Shown piece by piece: positions 32,799 to 43,712 of a stretch of DNA of 64,000 nt; within the stretch, counting starts at the first letter, position 1; each line of letters begins with the position of its first letter. The translations under genes were made by a program, and so were the position numbers. Source of the DNA: Tolypocladium sp. Sup5 PDA-1 (lineage: Eukaryota; Ascomycota; Sordariomycetes; Hypocreales; Ophiocordycipitaceae); assembly GCA_000750105.3 (NCBI GenBank), contig JPHH03000026.1, positions 1 through 64,000 of the forward strand, written 5' to 3'. The notes beneath the pieces were generated by a model that saw nothing but the letters and a program-made list of their open reading frames with translations, made no database searches and was not told the DNA's origin.

Positions 32799-33823
32799 GT
32801 TCTGCGCCGATTTGGCAGCACGGCGTCGTCCTTCCAGTAAAGCTGCCGCGGGACAAGGGCATCTGGTTTCAGAATGACGATGCCTCGCGTATGGCTGAGT
32901 ACCCATTTGAGCCGCTGGCTGAAGCTGCAGCGGCAATGAACCCCGGATTCAGTTTCGACCTCGTTGACGTTGTGGTCAACCGACACAGCCTCAGAAAGCT
33001 ACTTGACTTTTGCGGTGCGCGTACCCAGGACAGCTTCCGAGTCAACCTCCTCATGGTCCAGAACACGTTATTTCTTGAACGCTCTGAAAAGAATGCCCAC
33101 AGCCTGGTTAGAGGATCGCAAAACACGGGTTGGGGCAAGACTTTTGAGCGAACCTTCACGAAGTATCCTCAGGGATTGGAAAATAGCACCGCTCACCATC
33201 GCGGTTTACTATATCCAATCGGCAATATCAACTGTGTTGTGAGATTCGAGGTCGATGCTTGCTACCAGAGCGTAAGCGACGAGAGTGCGGATCTGACATC
33301 TCTGGACGCGCCACTGAGCAAGATGTCCGTATCAGATGCAGCAGAAACCAACGACACAGGCGAACAACCAACCAAATGCCCTCGCGAACTTGGGTTGATG
33401 GATCAATCTTCTCAAGCCGAGATTAAAACAGCGTCGAAGGGCAAGAGCCTGAACATCTACTTGCCACAACTGTGGCTCGGCCGAACTCCTTGGCTCATCA
33501 TCGGCCGTCACACCGATGGAAACTTTGGCGAAATCAGAATCATTGATGCAGAAGCCGAGTTTAGATCCTGGGAGACGAGGCGTCAAGTGGAACTACGAAA
33601 GTTGGTTACCGTCCTAACTCAGCTGCGAGAGGCAGTCAGGGGAAATGGAGGCGGAAACTGTGTCGCCATTTACGAACATGGTTTGAACCCCCGGACAATC
33701 AAGGTCTTCGCCTCCACGATGAGCAGACGAGCGCTGCCAGACGACTGGATCCACAAGCTTTGGGCTGCTAAGGACGATGATGCGACGAACAGTGAGGAGG
33801 TGGGCGGTGCATCATCCACCTAA
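32415..33823 (+). CDS. Fungal-specific protein often labelled geranylgeranyl pyrophosphate synthetase
   Basis: Two exons, 32415-32748 and 32799-33823, with a 50-bp intron (GTCAGC donor), give 452 aa. The N-terminus has a half zinc-finger look (CSCGRSFDSQTALNQH). The body has LVGSYNW, EIPGSAPIW, NRHSLRKLLDF, LIRGSQN-like LVRGSQNTGWGKTFE and VVRFEVDACYQ, and near the end LPQLWLGRTPWLIIGRH. I recognise this as an abundant Pezizomycotina family that databases frequently name geranylgeranyl pyrophosphate synthetase. No prenyl-synthase DDxxD motif is visible, so that name looks unsupported; a nucleic-acid role is possible but unproven. Its first exon lies within direct-repeat copy A, and a truncated copy of it exists at 39640. 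Confidence 0.72.
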
Positions 33824-34036
33824 CCAGCTCCTGGACGCCGGACGGTCCAGTGTGACAGGAGAGTCTTTGGAAGAGAACTGGGTGCATTTGCGGGATAGAG
33901 GTTCTCGAGCTTTGGCAATGGTCTCATGGCGAGGCTGGAGACTGGAACACGCTGTTGTGCCCTCTGGGTTTGGTGGCATCAAGCCTCAATCGGGCGCCTT
34001 CACTAGTAGCGTCCGTAAGCTATGAATAAACCAACC

Positions 34037-37000
34037 TCAATCCTCCTCCCACCAAAAAAAGTGCTCCAGGGCACAAAGACAAGCTTCACATCCGTGAATA
34101 TCTTCCTTACCCAAAAACTCCTCCTCATCAAACTCCTCCTCGTCAACCTCCTCCTCATCAAACTCCTCCTCATCAAACTCCTCTTCATCCAACTCCTCTT
34201 CATCCAACTCCTCACCATCCAACCTCACACCAATCAACTCACGTATCCAGTCCCCCCCATACATGGTGGAGTCCTCCTCTGTCCAGTCGCCAAACGACTT
34301 GAGTAATTAAGCTGCAGATCTATGGCCTTCATGTTCAGCCAGCTGTACTGCCAGAACGTATCCCTTTCTAAAGCCACCATCAATCAAAACTCCTTCTCGG
34401 AGCAACATATGCAACATGTCGATTCGACCGTGTTCCGCTGCGCCCTGCAGTGCTGTCCTGCCATTGTTTACGGCCCCGGGAGCGTTTATATCTGCACCGG
34501 CGTCGAGCAATCGACGAGCGATTCCGAAATATCCCTTCATGGCTGCATACTGGAGCGCCGTTGCGCCCCAGGGGCCAGCTGGGGCGTTGACGTTCACGTC
34601 TCCTTCGAGAAAAATTTCAACGATCTCCTGGTAGCCCCACGAGCTGGCTTCCTGCAACACAGTTCTAACTATGCCGGAATCATCGGATGGGATCATGTCG
34701 GCGTTAGCACCACCTCGGAGGAGAGTATGGATCAACGGAATGTTCCGGCAAAACACGGCACCTGACAGAATGTCAGGGCCTTGACATAAAACGGCGTGTT
34801 CCTGCGTGTCCAGAAAATATTGCACCACAGAGTCCCTTCTTTCGTATATGGCATACTCAAAGGCTGACTTGATGTCCTCGAGTCTCCACTCCGCCGCATT
34901 GACAAGTCTCTGGAGCATATCAAGTGCTTCGAAGGTGATGGCCCTGTTAAGTACCGTGGGATTGTTGAGCTCGGGTTCGTCGATTTCGACCCACCAATGT
35001 GCCTGCCATGTGTCGCAATGGCACTGGCCAACCCTCTTCCTCTCTTGGCAGCAATTGAAGTTGAGCTGACGGCGAGGAGTAACCGTACCTCTTGGATCAA
35101 CGCCATGCTCGAGAAGAAGGTGCAACATATTCACGTCTCCCGCTCGAATGGTCATATCCACGGCCGTTGCGCTGGAGGTATCCCGTAACTGAGGAGAAGC
35201 TATACCTGTCCGTTTGGCAGCATTTAGAAGAAATCGAACCATGTCGTCCTCTCCCGATCTCAACCCTTCCCAAACAGCTGCATTGAGCGCATTTGTCGAG
35301 ATAGCAGCCCCTCGCTGAATGAGCATTTCTGCGAGCTTGAAATCACCCATAGAGATGGCAACGTCGAGTGGCAAAGGCGAATCAGGCGATGGGCATGTAC
35401 CAACATCCGCCTCTATTCGAATCATGCGCTGGACGAGACTAGCCTTCTCATCAAAAATTGCAGCAGCCAAAACTTTCGACCAAACGGGGCAGGAAATGTT
35501 GCGCAGAATGCCGAGGCTGCTGAGCGCCTCCATCGTATCCTCGTTGGCGATGCGGCCTACGCAAGGTGCCAAATCCCGTCCAGCGAGATGCATTTTTCGA
35601 ATAATCTCCGTTCGACCTGTTGCTATGGCAAAGGCAGCGGGGCATGCGTACAAGTGTCCATGTCTGTGTCCGGTCTTCAATAGGTATGGCTCGTGATGTA
35701 ACATCAACGACACAGCAGCGTCGTTGTCGGAGTGAATTGCTCGGAGCAAATCACAATGTCGAAAGATCGCACCCTGTTCTGTCAGGACCCTAAATAGCCC
35801 CATGTCCAGCGCCTTGAAATTCACGTATTTGATCAAACTGTGTTCATGGCAGAGACGGGCATAGCATACCGCATTGGCATCTGCACTTCGAACATCTGCC
35901 CCAGCTTGTAGCAGAATCTCAGTGGCCTTGTGGTGCCCATATCTGACAGCCAGTAACAATGGGGAGATGAAAGATTGCACGGGCAGATTGACCTGTGCAT
36001 TGGCTTCTAATAGCACCTTCATCATCTCGACACTATCAGCTTCAGCAGCTAGACCCAGAGCCGTTGTCCGTTTCTTCGATTTGGAGCCACAACTGCAAGA
36101 CCAATCGACGCTTTGTGGTGAATTGACGTCAGCGCCATCAGCAAGAAGGCATTGTACTGTTTGTATGTTTCCATTTTTCACAGCCAGGCCGATCGGTGTG
36201 AGGTCGTCGTATTTTGCAAGCGATTTCGCTATAATGCTGACCAGCGCCGCGTGGTTTGTTGGTTGAGCCTCTCCTAGTAGAAACTTAGGAGTACACGCTC
36301 CCTCGGCTATGAGCTTTGCCACGAGTTCCACGTTCTGTAGTCTGGCTGCGGCGGCAATTGCCAACGAGCCAACTGGGCATTCCAACGTGGCGTTGTGTGA
36401 CAATAAGAGAGTTGTCAGCCTGAGAGCCAAGGCATGATCGTTAAGGTTTGCAACAAATTCCAGAATCGTTGAAGGAGGGAGTTGGCAAGAAACAGCAATA
36501 GGAAGATTCGGATCAAAACCGGCCTCCAGCATCGTCTCAAGTATGTCAAACCTCTCGGCCCTCACTACGCTGTTGAAAAGCTGTTCAGCTATGGAATTGG
36601 TAGTGACGGTATTTGTCGCAAGGAATCGCTGGAATGGCTCGAGATTGTCTAGTCCAATCATCCGCATCAACTCAACGACACGTTCATCGTGGAGCCGCAG
36701 TCTTGTTTCCGAGGAGGTCTTGCGTCCCTTTAATGGCAAGAATGGCGAGGAGATGAAGTTGTTGGACAAGAGAAACAGTTCAACCATCAGGAACTCTGGT
36801 ATGCTCGTGATTGACTGCAGGCCGGACATTCTCTCCTCAATATCGAAATGCTGTCCTGGATATTCTTCTGGCATGATTGTCCCGAGTAAGGTGGACAGCC
36901 TTGGGCAATTCTTCATTTCTTGTGGGTCGCCGTAATCCATCTGTACAATTTCTCGGGCCCTTCTCGCAACTTCCCGGCTTGTTCGAAGAGACTCGTTGAT

Positions 37001-37718
37001 CGCGGCTAGGGGAGAGCGTAAAGAGAAGCCGTGATATCGTGCCATAAAACTCCGTTCTGTTTGTCTCGTCGCTTAGAAACTGTTTTCCATTGTCCTTTTC
37101 CAATCAAACTCCCCATGGGTGCAAGTTACCTTGATTGAGCTCCGAACGGAGAATGCTCATGAATTCAAACCAGGGGTGCCGTAAATCGCACCCCAGGAGC
37201 CAATCTGAAGGCCCAGGAGAGCAAATAAGTATCCCCTCTGGCGTTTTTGGCGACGAATCGTCTATACTATGTTCAGTACTCGCTTTTCATCCGTCGAGGG
37301 CAGTAAATCATGCACACCTGAAGGGGCGCCAAACCGCTCGATCGTGGAGACAAAACTATGCCGTGCCATTTCCCTTCGAACTTTCGGTGAGGGGCATAGT
37401 GCTCCATCAATAAAGACGTTTACCTTCTCGTCCCCAAGTCGCCTCTTTTTGCGGACTTTATAAGCGATAGCTTTCCAGTCCTTGCTTCTCATACGATACT
37501 TTCGTATGTCCCAGGCCTTGAGCTTTCTCTCATATTGTGCCTTGCTGCGCCACTAGTTAGCCGCAATTGGCTCCTCTAGGCCAAGAAGGAGAATCATACC
37601 TTGCATGAAAGTTTCGAGACGATGCCAATGTAGCAATCACCTCGGACAGAGTTCGATCCTCTGTAATATAGAGGCGCTCAATTTCGCCTTTGTGCGTTTC
37701 CCAGTCTGGGTTAGGCAT
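34037..37718 (-). CDS. Clr5-domain ankyrin-repeat protein, possibly truncated by an internal stop
   Basis: Five-part model: exons 37718-37600, 37544-37318, 37261-37130 and 37071-34307 join in phase to 1080 aa; introns are 55-58 bp. Exon 1 and the start of exon 2 encode the Clr5 domain (PNPDWETHKGEIERLYITED, then SKAQYERKLKAWDIRKY). A linker follows, and from about residue 230 to 1075 there are many ankyrin repeats (TPIGLAVKNGNIQTVQCLLA, ATALQYAAMKGYFGIARRLL). A TAA at 34309-34307 ends the ORF. The same frame continues open for 89 more codons to 34037 with a family-like tail (LLKSFGDWTEEDSTMYGGDW, then DEEEF repeats). The gene may thus be freshly truncated, or the stop may be read through. Clr5 is a predicted DNA-binding-like domain; ankyrins mediate protein contacts. 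It lies between the two direct-repeat copies. Confidence 0.85.
34115..34220. repeat. 15-bp-period low-complexity repeat encoding an acidic tail
   Basis: CTCCTC-rich repeats encode DEEEF/DEEEL/DEEEV units on the minus strand, in frame with the ankyrin gene but beyond its stop codon. Confidence 0.85.
34307..34309 (-). other. In-frame stop interrupting the Clr5-ankyrin frame
   Basis: TAA between ..GHRSAA and LLKSFGDW.. Related proteins usually continue through this helix, so a Gln codon CAA changed by one C-to-T step is the simplest explanation. Confidence 0.7.
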
Positions 37719-38177
37719 AGCGAAAATGTTGCAGTAACAGGTTGGTGTTTCAAGGACCAGAGAATCATCTGGTGATGGTCAAGACTTCGAAGCATGAAGG
37801 TCCAGCCCTTTCAAACCGGGCGACGCGGGTTTATATCCCTTTGCTGACTTCCCATGTCAAAAATTGGGGCTGGCAAGACTGACAAAAGTAAAGCTGCGCA
37901 TTTCGGCTTATTGTTTTCAGGTGATTGGCTGGTGACGAAACCCTCGACCAGGATAAGGCGCTTCCCTCGACAACTATCCGCGCCTGATTGGCCCCATGCT
38001 AAACCATCAGCAACATCAGGCCGTGTTGAGGCGCCCCCCTTTCTGGGACTGGCGCAAAATTGCAGGGGCCTACAGGCAACCACCTAGGCAATTTGCCGAG
38101 TTCAACAACCCTCTTCTCTTATGGACAATACTTCGTACGTGCGAAGCAATAACAAAGAGAAGAGGCTGACGTGATTG
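37719..38177. other. Promoter region of the Clr5-ankyrin gene
   Basis: No gene is seen between the ankyrin ATG and direct-repeat copy B. ORFs at 37811-38087 have no domain pattern. Confidence 0.5.
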
Positions 38178-38304
38178 CCTCTCATCAATTGAACCTAGAA
38201 AGCGGCATTGCGCAGTCGGTTCAGGAGATTGAGAGCCACAATCTCCAATTGAACCCTTAGTCGAATCGACAGGGCAAGGGGAAGCCGGCAACGATGAATT
38301 AGCT

Positions 38305-38526
38305 TTGCGGCTAGAAAGCGTCGACATTTCGTCTTCTTTTGCCAATGTAAATCTTTTTGGCGGAATAACGGTTACCAGGACCCAGATCGATGAGATGCTT
38401 GAAAGCCTCCCCATTGAACGGCGTCGTCTGGTGGTCGCTGACTTGATCGACCTTAAGCATTTCTACGCCCCCGCGGCAAGGATTACGGTAGTTATATCTC
38501 AGAATGGAAAGGTGTCGTTCTTCTAG
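38305..38526 (+). other. Small ORF in the segment unique to repeat copy B
   Basis: 73 codons of coding-like composition (ITVTRTQIDEMLESLPIERR, then LVVADLIDLKHFYAP). It may be another piece of the CHAT-gene relic or an unrelated insert; not recognised. Confidence 0.3.
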
Positions 38527-38829
38527 GTTATCGGGCTACGGAATTCAAGCAGAGTCGAGATCCCCTAAGTGGCCCGACCAGCATGAAGGAGCTCGTGGAG
38601 CTAAGCGGCCTGTTCAATGACCTCGCCAAGTAGTTTAGGCTCATTGAGCCAGAGATATTATCGTCATATATTTGATGGGGTTGCTCAACCGAGTCCCCAT
38701 GCACGCGATCCCCATCTGAGAGGGAGACAACAAGAAGCCCCTTATCGAACGCAACACGGTTGTGGATTGCCAGAGTCTAGCCATTACTCTGGCCATGTCA
38801 TCCACAACCAGACCTCGGCTCTTGGTTCG

Positions 38830-39351
38830 ATCATGGCCTTCAACCGGGCGGCTTTAAACAGCCCCTTCCGTCGGGCTGGAGACACAGTTACCCGTCAGGA
38901 GGCATTGACGGCACGAATCCTTTACCACGCGAAGCTCCAGCCTCCGGCTTTTGCAACCATCGTTGGTTGCGGCAACGTCACGACGGCCGTGTCGAGCACC
39001 GACGATGTTGTTGGCTTCCCTAACGGCACTCTACTGCGCCGGCGCTGGAGCCGTCGTCTCGACGTTGTGGCCTATCGATGATGTGGACAGCGGCGGGTTC
39101 TCCGCGAAGCTGTACGAGGCGATTGCGAGGCAGCAAAGGGAGGAAACAGCCGTCAAAATCGGCTTCTTGGATCAGACAGTGAACATGATGTTGCCGATGC
39201 AGGAAGCGGTCAATTGTTTGCGTACAAACACGGCCAGACAAGTCCTTTTGGTCTATATCACTGCACGTGGGTGGCGTTTACGGTGAACGGGTTCTGGCTT
39301 CTGCCGGGTCAAGCCTTTCCGCTAACAGAGCTGTCAAACAAGGAGAGGTGA
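38830..39351 (+). pseudogene. CHAT-domain remnant, copy B
   Basis: The plus frames hold a nearly complete CHAT C-terminal half: FNRAALNSPFRRAGDTVTRQ and FATIVGCGNVTTAVSSTDDV. After a frame change come AGAGAVVSTLWPIDDVDSGG and QEAVNCLRTN. After another, HCTWVAFTVNGFWLLPG ends at TGA 39349-39351. CHAT domains are caspase-like cysteine peptidases; in fungi they often sit on TPR or NLR-like proteins. The frame changes near 39025 and 39255 make it non-functional as read. It is better preserved than copy A. Confidence 0.75.
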
Positions 39352-39639
39352 AGAAGTGACTGATCTGGTTCGCTGATTGACTTGAATGGACGGGAATCAC
39401 TCACGCAGCAGCGATTTCCTGCAGCTTCGCATGGATGTGCAGCCCCCGCCACTGCCTAGCCATGTTTTCTATTTACTCTCTTCTTCATCACTATCATCTT
39501 TCTCTTTCAACTTGGCAACCCCTCTCTGTCGTCTCACCAACCTCCACCATTGCGAGTCCGTAAACCCGAACTGGCTGGGCTGCGTCCAACCCTTCAAGCC
39601 GAGAGATATCCAGCTGGCTACTCAACGATGTGGAAACGG

Positions 39640-39812
39640 TGAAGCATCCACACCGTCAACTACAGCACTCTCGTGCCCTCGACAGCCACAGTTTCTGGCA
39701 CGCAAGCAGCTAAGTTGGTTGGCAGCTACAATTGGCAAGGATGTCGGATAGGAGATTCCCGGTGAGCACATGACTCCTATAGCTTTTGCGTAACCACGCT
39801 CGCACTACTCAG
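39640..39812 (+). pseudogene. Truncated copy of the 5' exon of the gene at 32415
   Basis: It matches the stretch around STTALSCPR / KQLSWLAATIGK and the AGCTAAGTTGGTTGGCAGC nucleotide block of the intact gene. It then ends where copy A would enter the second exon. No continuation of the gene is seen. Confidence 0.75.
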
Positions 39813-40157
39813 CTCCTAAGCAACGTGGGAACCCCACGTCCTCGTAGCTAAACACTCAGAGGCAACCCTCAGAAGGCACCCGTGCTCTTCCAACTTAATT
39901 CCAGTCCCTAACGCGGCTTCACTATACTCACAGAAGCCCTCAGCAGCTTTCCAAATGCTTATTTGGGATTGTGAGATAAGCCGCCGAACTGCGTTGACTG
40001 TCATCGCGCCGTCTTTTCGTCTAAGCGCCGCACCACTCCTCCCCTGTCCGTTTATAAGCCGTTGACCATTGTACGACACATTTACGTATTGCCATTGTAC
40101 GTCACATTCACCAACGACTCGGTGTGCGTCAGTATGCATACACAAACTGTACTGAGG
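39813..40157. other. NLR 3' flank
   Basis: No gene is seen. It separates direct-repeat copy B from the NLR stop codon. Confidence 0.5.
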
Positions 40158-43100
40158 TTATCTTCGCTCTTCCGCGACACTGACATTGCATTCTGTTCCC
40201 GCCACTATCCACCTGATCAAGGCCGAGCGAGTAGAGACAGTATGGGGATGGGACGGGCCGAGTGACCTTTGCCGCTGCTGAAGGCAACGCTCCATCAATT
40301 TCACGGCCTTCACATGACGGCCTTGACCAGCCCAAGTATACGCAAGATTGTTCATGCTGGTGAGCGTGTCTGGGTGCTCCGCGCCGAGCACCCGCTGTGT
40401 CGTCTCCATCACCTGCACCGCAAGCGACTCGGCTTCCGTCCATCGGCATTGGTCCTGGTACGTCGACGCCAAGTCGCCCATACTCCTGAGCGTGGATGGA
40501 TGCTCCTTTCCAAACACCCGTTGTCTCGTCTCCATTACCTGTAGCTGTAGCGACTCGGCTTCCTTCCATCGGCCTTGGTCCCGGTACGTCGACGCTAAGT
40601 TGCCCATGCTGGTGAGAGTGTCTGGATGCTCCGCTCTAAGCACCCGCTGTGTCGTTTCCATCACCTGCACCCCTAGCGACTCGGCTTCCTTCCATCGGCC
40701 TTGGTCCCGATACGTCGACACCAAGTCGCCCATACTCCTGAGCGTGGATGGATGCTCTTTTCCAAGTATCCGTTGTCTCGTCTCCATTACCTGCACCTGT
40801 AGCGACTCGGCTTCCTTCCACCGGCCTTGAATCCAGAACGTCGAGGCTAAGCCTTTCATGCTCTTGAGCGTGGATAGATGCTCCTCTCCAAGCACCCGGC
40901 GTCTCGTCTCCATTACCTGCACCCCTAGCGACTCGGCTTCCTTCCATCGGCCTTGGTTCCTATACGTCGACGCTAATCTCTTCATGCTAGTGAGCGTTTC
41001 TGGATGCTCCGCTCCAAGTACCCGCTGTCTCGTCTCCATCACCTGCGCCTGTAGTGACTCGGCTTCTCCCCATCGGCCTTGACTCTTATACGTTACCGAT
41101 AAGTTAGCCATGCTTGCGAGCGTAGCTGGATGCTCCTCTCCAATTGCTTCTCTTCGTATCTTCACTGCTTGCAGCTGAAGCTCTTCTGCATCCCTCCACT
41201 GCCCCTGGAATAGGAATATCCCAGCGGCATTGTGGACAAGAGTCGCTCTAGCGATCAATTCTGCTTTCCCGGCCTCTTCAATCCTTGTCCCCGTTCGTTC
41301 GAATTTTAGGACAGCGAAGACGTGTGGAAGATAAGCGTTGCATATTACTCGGTTCTCGAAGTTACCGTAGGGGTAAAGACCAGACACTGTCATGAGCGCT
41401 AGTCTGGCGAATTGATCGATTGTGCCCTTGTTGATGAGCCACTTCCGGGTGACTAGCTGCACGAGCCGATGAATGGCAAGGTTGTCGCCTTTCTCAGCCG
41501 AGATGAACGAAAACGCCTTGAGCAGACCTAGAGCTTCCTCAAGCTGGATATCTCCTCGCTGGATCTCCAGCTGTCCTTGTCCACAGGTTTGACGCTGCCG
41601 TCGCTGGCAATAGTAGTGGGATATAAACTCCGCGGGGATGGCTTGCCGGTCGAAGAAACTCATCAGTGAGAGAAGCTCGCCTGCAATGGCGTTTTGCTTC
41701 TCAATTTGTTTGAAGGAAATTATCCACGTGGCTGTGACCGCCTGTGGAGTCCCCGAGTCTCTCCCCACAGCCTCAAACTCCTTGCTGAGTAGGTCCAACA
41801 CGTTGTGGTCGCTCTTGTCCAGGAGTTGAAGATACCGGCTTACTGCCATACTATTCATTCGGATGTATGCAGCTGCCTGGATGAGTGCAAGAGGTAGGTT
41901 TTCCAATCGAGAAGTTAGAAGCGAGACCTCACCAGTAGCGACTTCGAGGTCGTCAAGCGTTGTGCGAACCAGCTGATCAGATTCGTGTTGGTCCATCTTG
42001 CCGACTTCAATCACGTCCCGATTCTTGGTGAGCAACACGCCAACCTGCTTATTCCGGGTTGTGACGAGAATAGATCCATGAGAGCTTTCAGGGATGAAGC
42101 GTGTAAAGCCATGATCTTGAACACAGCCACTCTCACCATCTTGTAGTGTATGAAAGACCCGCCTGTCATCGGCATTGTCGATAATCATTAGCCAACGGCC
42201 TCGATGCATCCTCTCTAACCACGTTTTCACGGATGCCAAAACATCTGCGTCGGGGTCCTCAAGGCCCGGGATGTGGCATTCTTGCGCGATGGATGCGTAC
42301 GCTTGGCGGAACCGTTCTGTACTGCTCGCGTGAACCCAGAAGACTGATACTTGCGGGCACGTCTCGTGGAGCCAATATGCGTATGCTAAGGCTATCTGGG
42401 TTTTCCTATACGTTATGTGTTAGCGCGGAGCCATTACATGGCTGTGCAAACGAACCCGATCCCGCCGAGACCAAAGAGCGCCGACCTCTGCTGCGACGGT
42501 GACGCTGAAAGCCTTTCCTGAAGCTTCTTGAATATTTCGACGCGGCCAACAAAAGTCTCATTTTTGGGATATGGGACGAGGACTATGGCCGGCGTGAGAA
42601 AGACTTGGTTCATGAGGGCTGTAAGGGTCTGGACTACGTACAATGAGGACCGGTGGGCACTTCTGGGGTCGGCCCTGTCTCCAGAACGTCAGCGGGTGTC
42701 CCAAGCATTGTGATATCACGTACCTACCTGCACGGAAGGAAGGCACCCAGTGGCTTAGAAATGCCTTCATGCAGGCTGCAGCCGTGGCCGCAGCGTAGCG
42801 CTGCCATAGCTTGCTCTTGTGACTATCGGCGTAGTCGCAGGCGCCCTTTATCACCACACATGGGAAGCGATCCCAGACACCGGCGCCTTCCATTTCGAAG
42901 GCAATGACGCCTTCCGCTGCTGCGATGGCGTCGCGCTCTTTGCCAAACTTCATTACCGACTCGCCCGACGCAATCAGACCGAAGTGGACAGCGGGCTCTA
43001 GGTTACCCTGGACGGTCTGGAGCCGGTCGCGTAGTACCAGCTTGCCATTGCAGCCGGTCTGCTCACACGGCTCCTTTTCATTGGCATGGCAATACCCTGC

Positions 43101-43712
43101 CTCGAATAACCTGTCGTGCGCCGCACCTGGATACTTGGCAGCCAGCCGTGGTTTGAGCTTCAGGATCTCGAGGTACTCGACCATCTTGCTGCCCAGGAGC
43201 TCACGGTACCGAAGCACTTTCAACTGCGCTAGCACCCCGCGTATCTCAGCATTTGGCCTCCCCAGGTTGTCCCGCAGCGTGTCTTTGCGCACAAAGCGGC
43301 CGGGCAGCTGCCGTCCGAAATCGTACTGGATCACCCCATCGCTAATGATGACGTCGCCGAGGACGATCTCCTCGCCATCGGGCCCGAAGGGAACAGCGCC
43401 ACAGACCCCTACCACGAGGGCAAGCTTGATGTTTGGAAAACTCGACCGACAGTGAGCAGCAACCGCCGCGGCACTGGCGTTCCCCATATCAGGCATGTGC
43501 GCAAGCACGACGTTATGGCGGCCGATAACGCCCGTGGAGTAGGCGTTGGGGTCGCCTGGCGCTTTGTCGGGAGGGCCATCATCGTCCCAGTGCCGGTCAA
43601 AGAGAGCAACGACAGCGTCGACCTCGAGGGGAAGAGCGCAAATGATGGCGATCTCAAAGCCGTGACGCGAAGTCGGGCGCGGTGGTTGGGACTCTGTGGT
43701 TCGGGTGGTCAT
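40158..43712 (-). CDS. NLR-type protein: PNP - NB-ARC - TPR
   Basis: Three exons, 43712-42728, 42618-42456 and 42405-40158, join in phase to 1131 aa. Introns are 109 bp (GTAGGT donor) and 50 bp (GTTCGT donor, GCTAAC branch). Domains in order: a purine-nucleoside-phosphorylase-like effector (residues 15-325: EIAIICALPLEVDAVVALFD, VVGVCGAVPFG, AFEMEGAGVWD); an NB-ARC NTPase with P-loop FGLGGIGKTQIA at about 375-385, Walker B WLMIIDNADD and a LPLALIQAAAYI helix; and eight kinesin-light-chain-type TPRs of 42 aa (about 793-1130). Such STAND proteins act as cytosolic sensors whose repeats bind a ligand and whose N-domain executes the response. In fungi they are linked to non-self recognition and programmed cell death. 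The gene is intact. Neighbours are CHAT relics and a Clr5-ankyrin gene. Confidence 0.9.
40296..41177 (-). repeat. 126-bp tandem repeats encoding TPRs, with 252-bp higher-order period
   Basis: Seven internal 126-bp units plus a diverged last unit. Units 4 and 6 share KEHPSTLRSMGDL; units 5 and 7 share METTQRVL with AEHPDTLTSM. Hence 40799-40548 and 40547-40296 look like a duplicated pair. Confidence 0.88.

Larger units (their letters stand above)
38178..39812 (+). repeat. Diverged direct segmental repeat, copy B
   Basis: Same order and orientation as copy A (31351-32798), about 6.8 kb downstream. Roughly 400 bp not present in copy A (about 38265-38670) interrupts it. It ends with a truncated piece of the gene that starts in copy A. 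Confidence 0.85.

Noticed and set aside
42619..42727. Two small introns instead of one in the NLR gene
   Set aside because: Splitting the interval needs an intron of 23 or 38 bp. A single 109-bp intron is in phase and of normal size.
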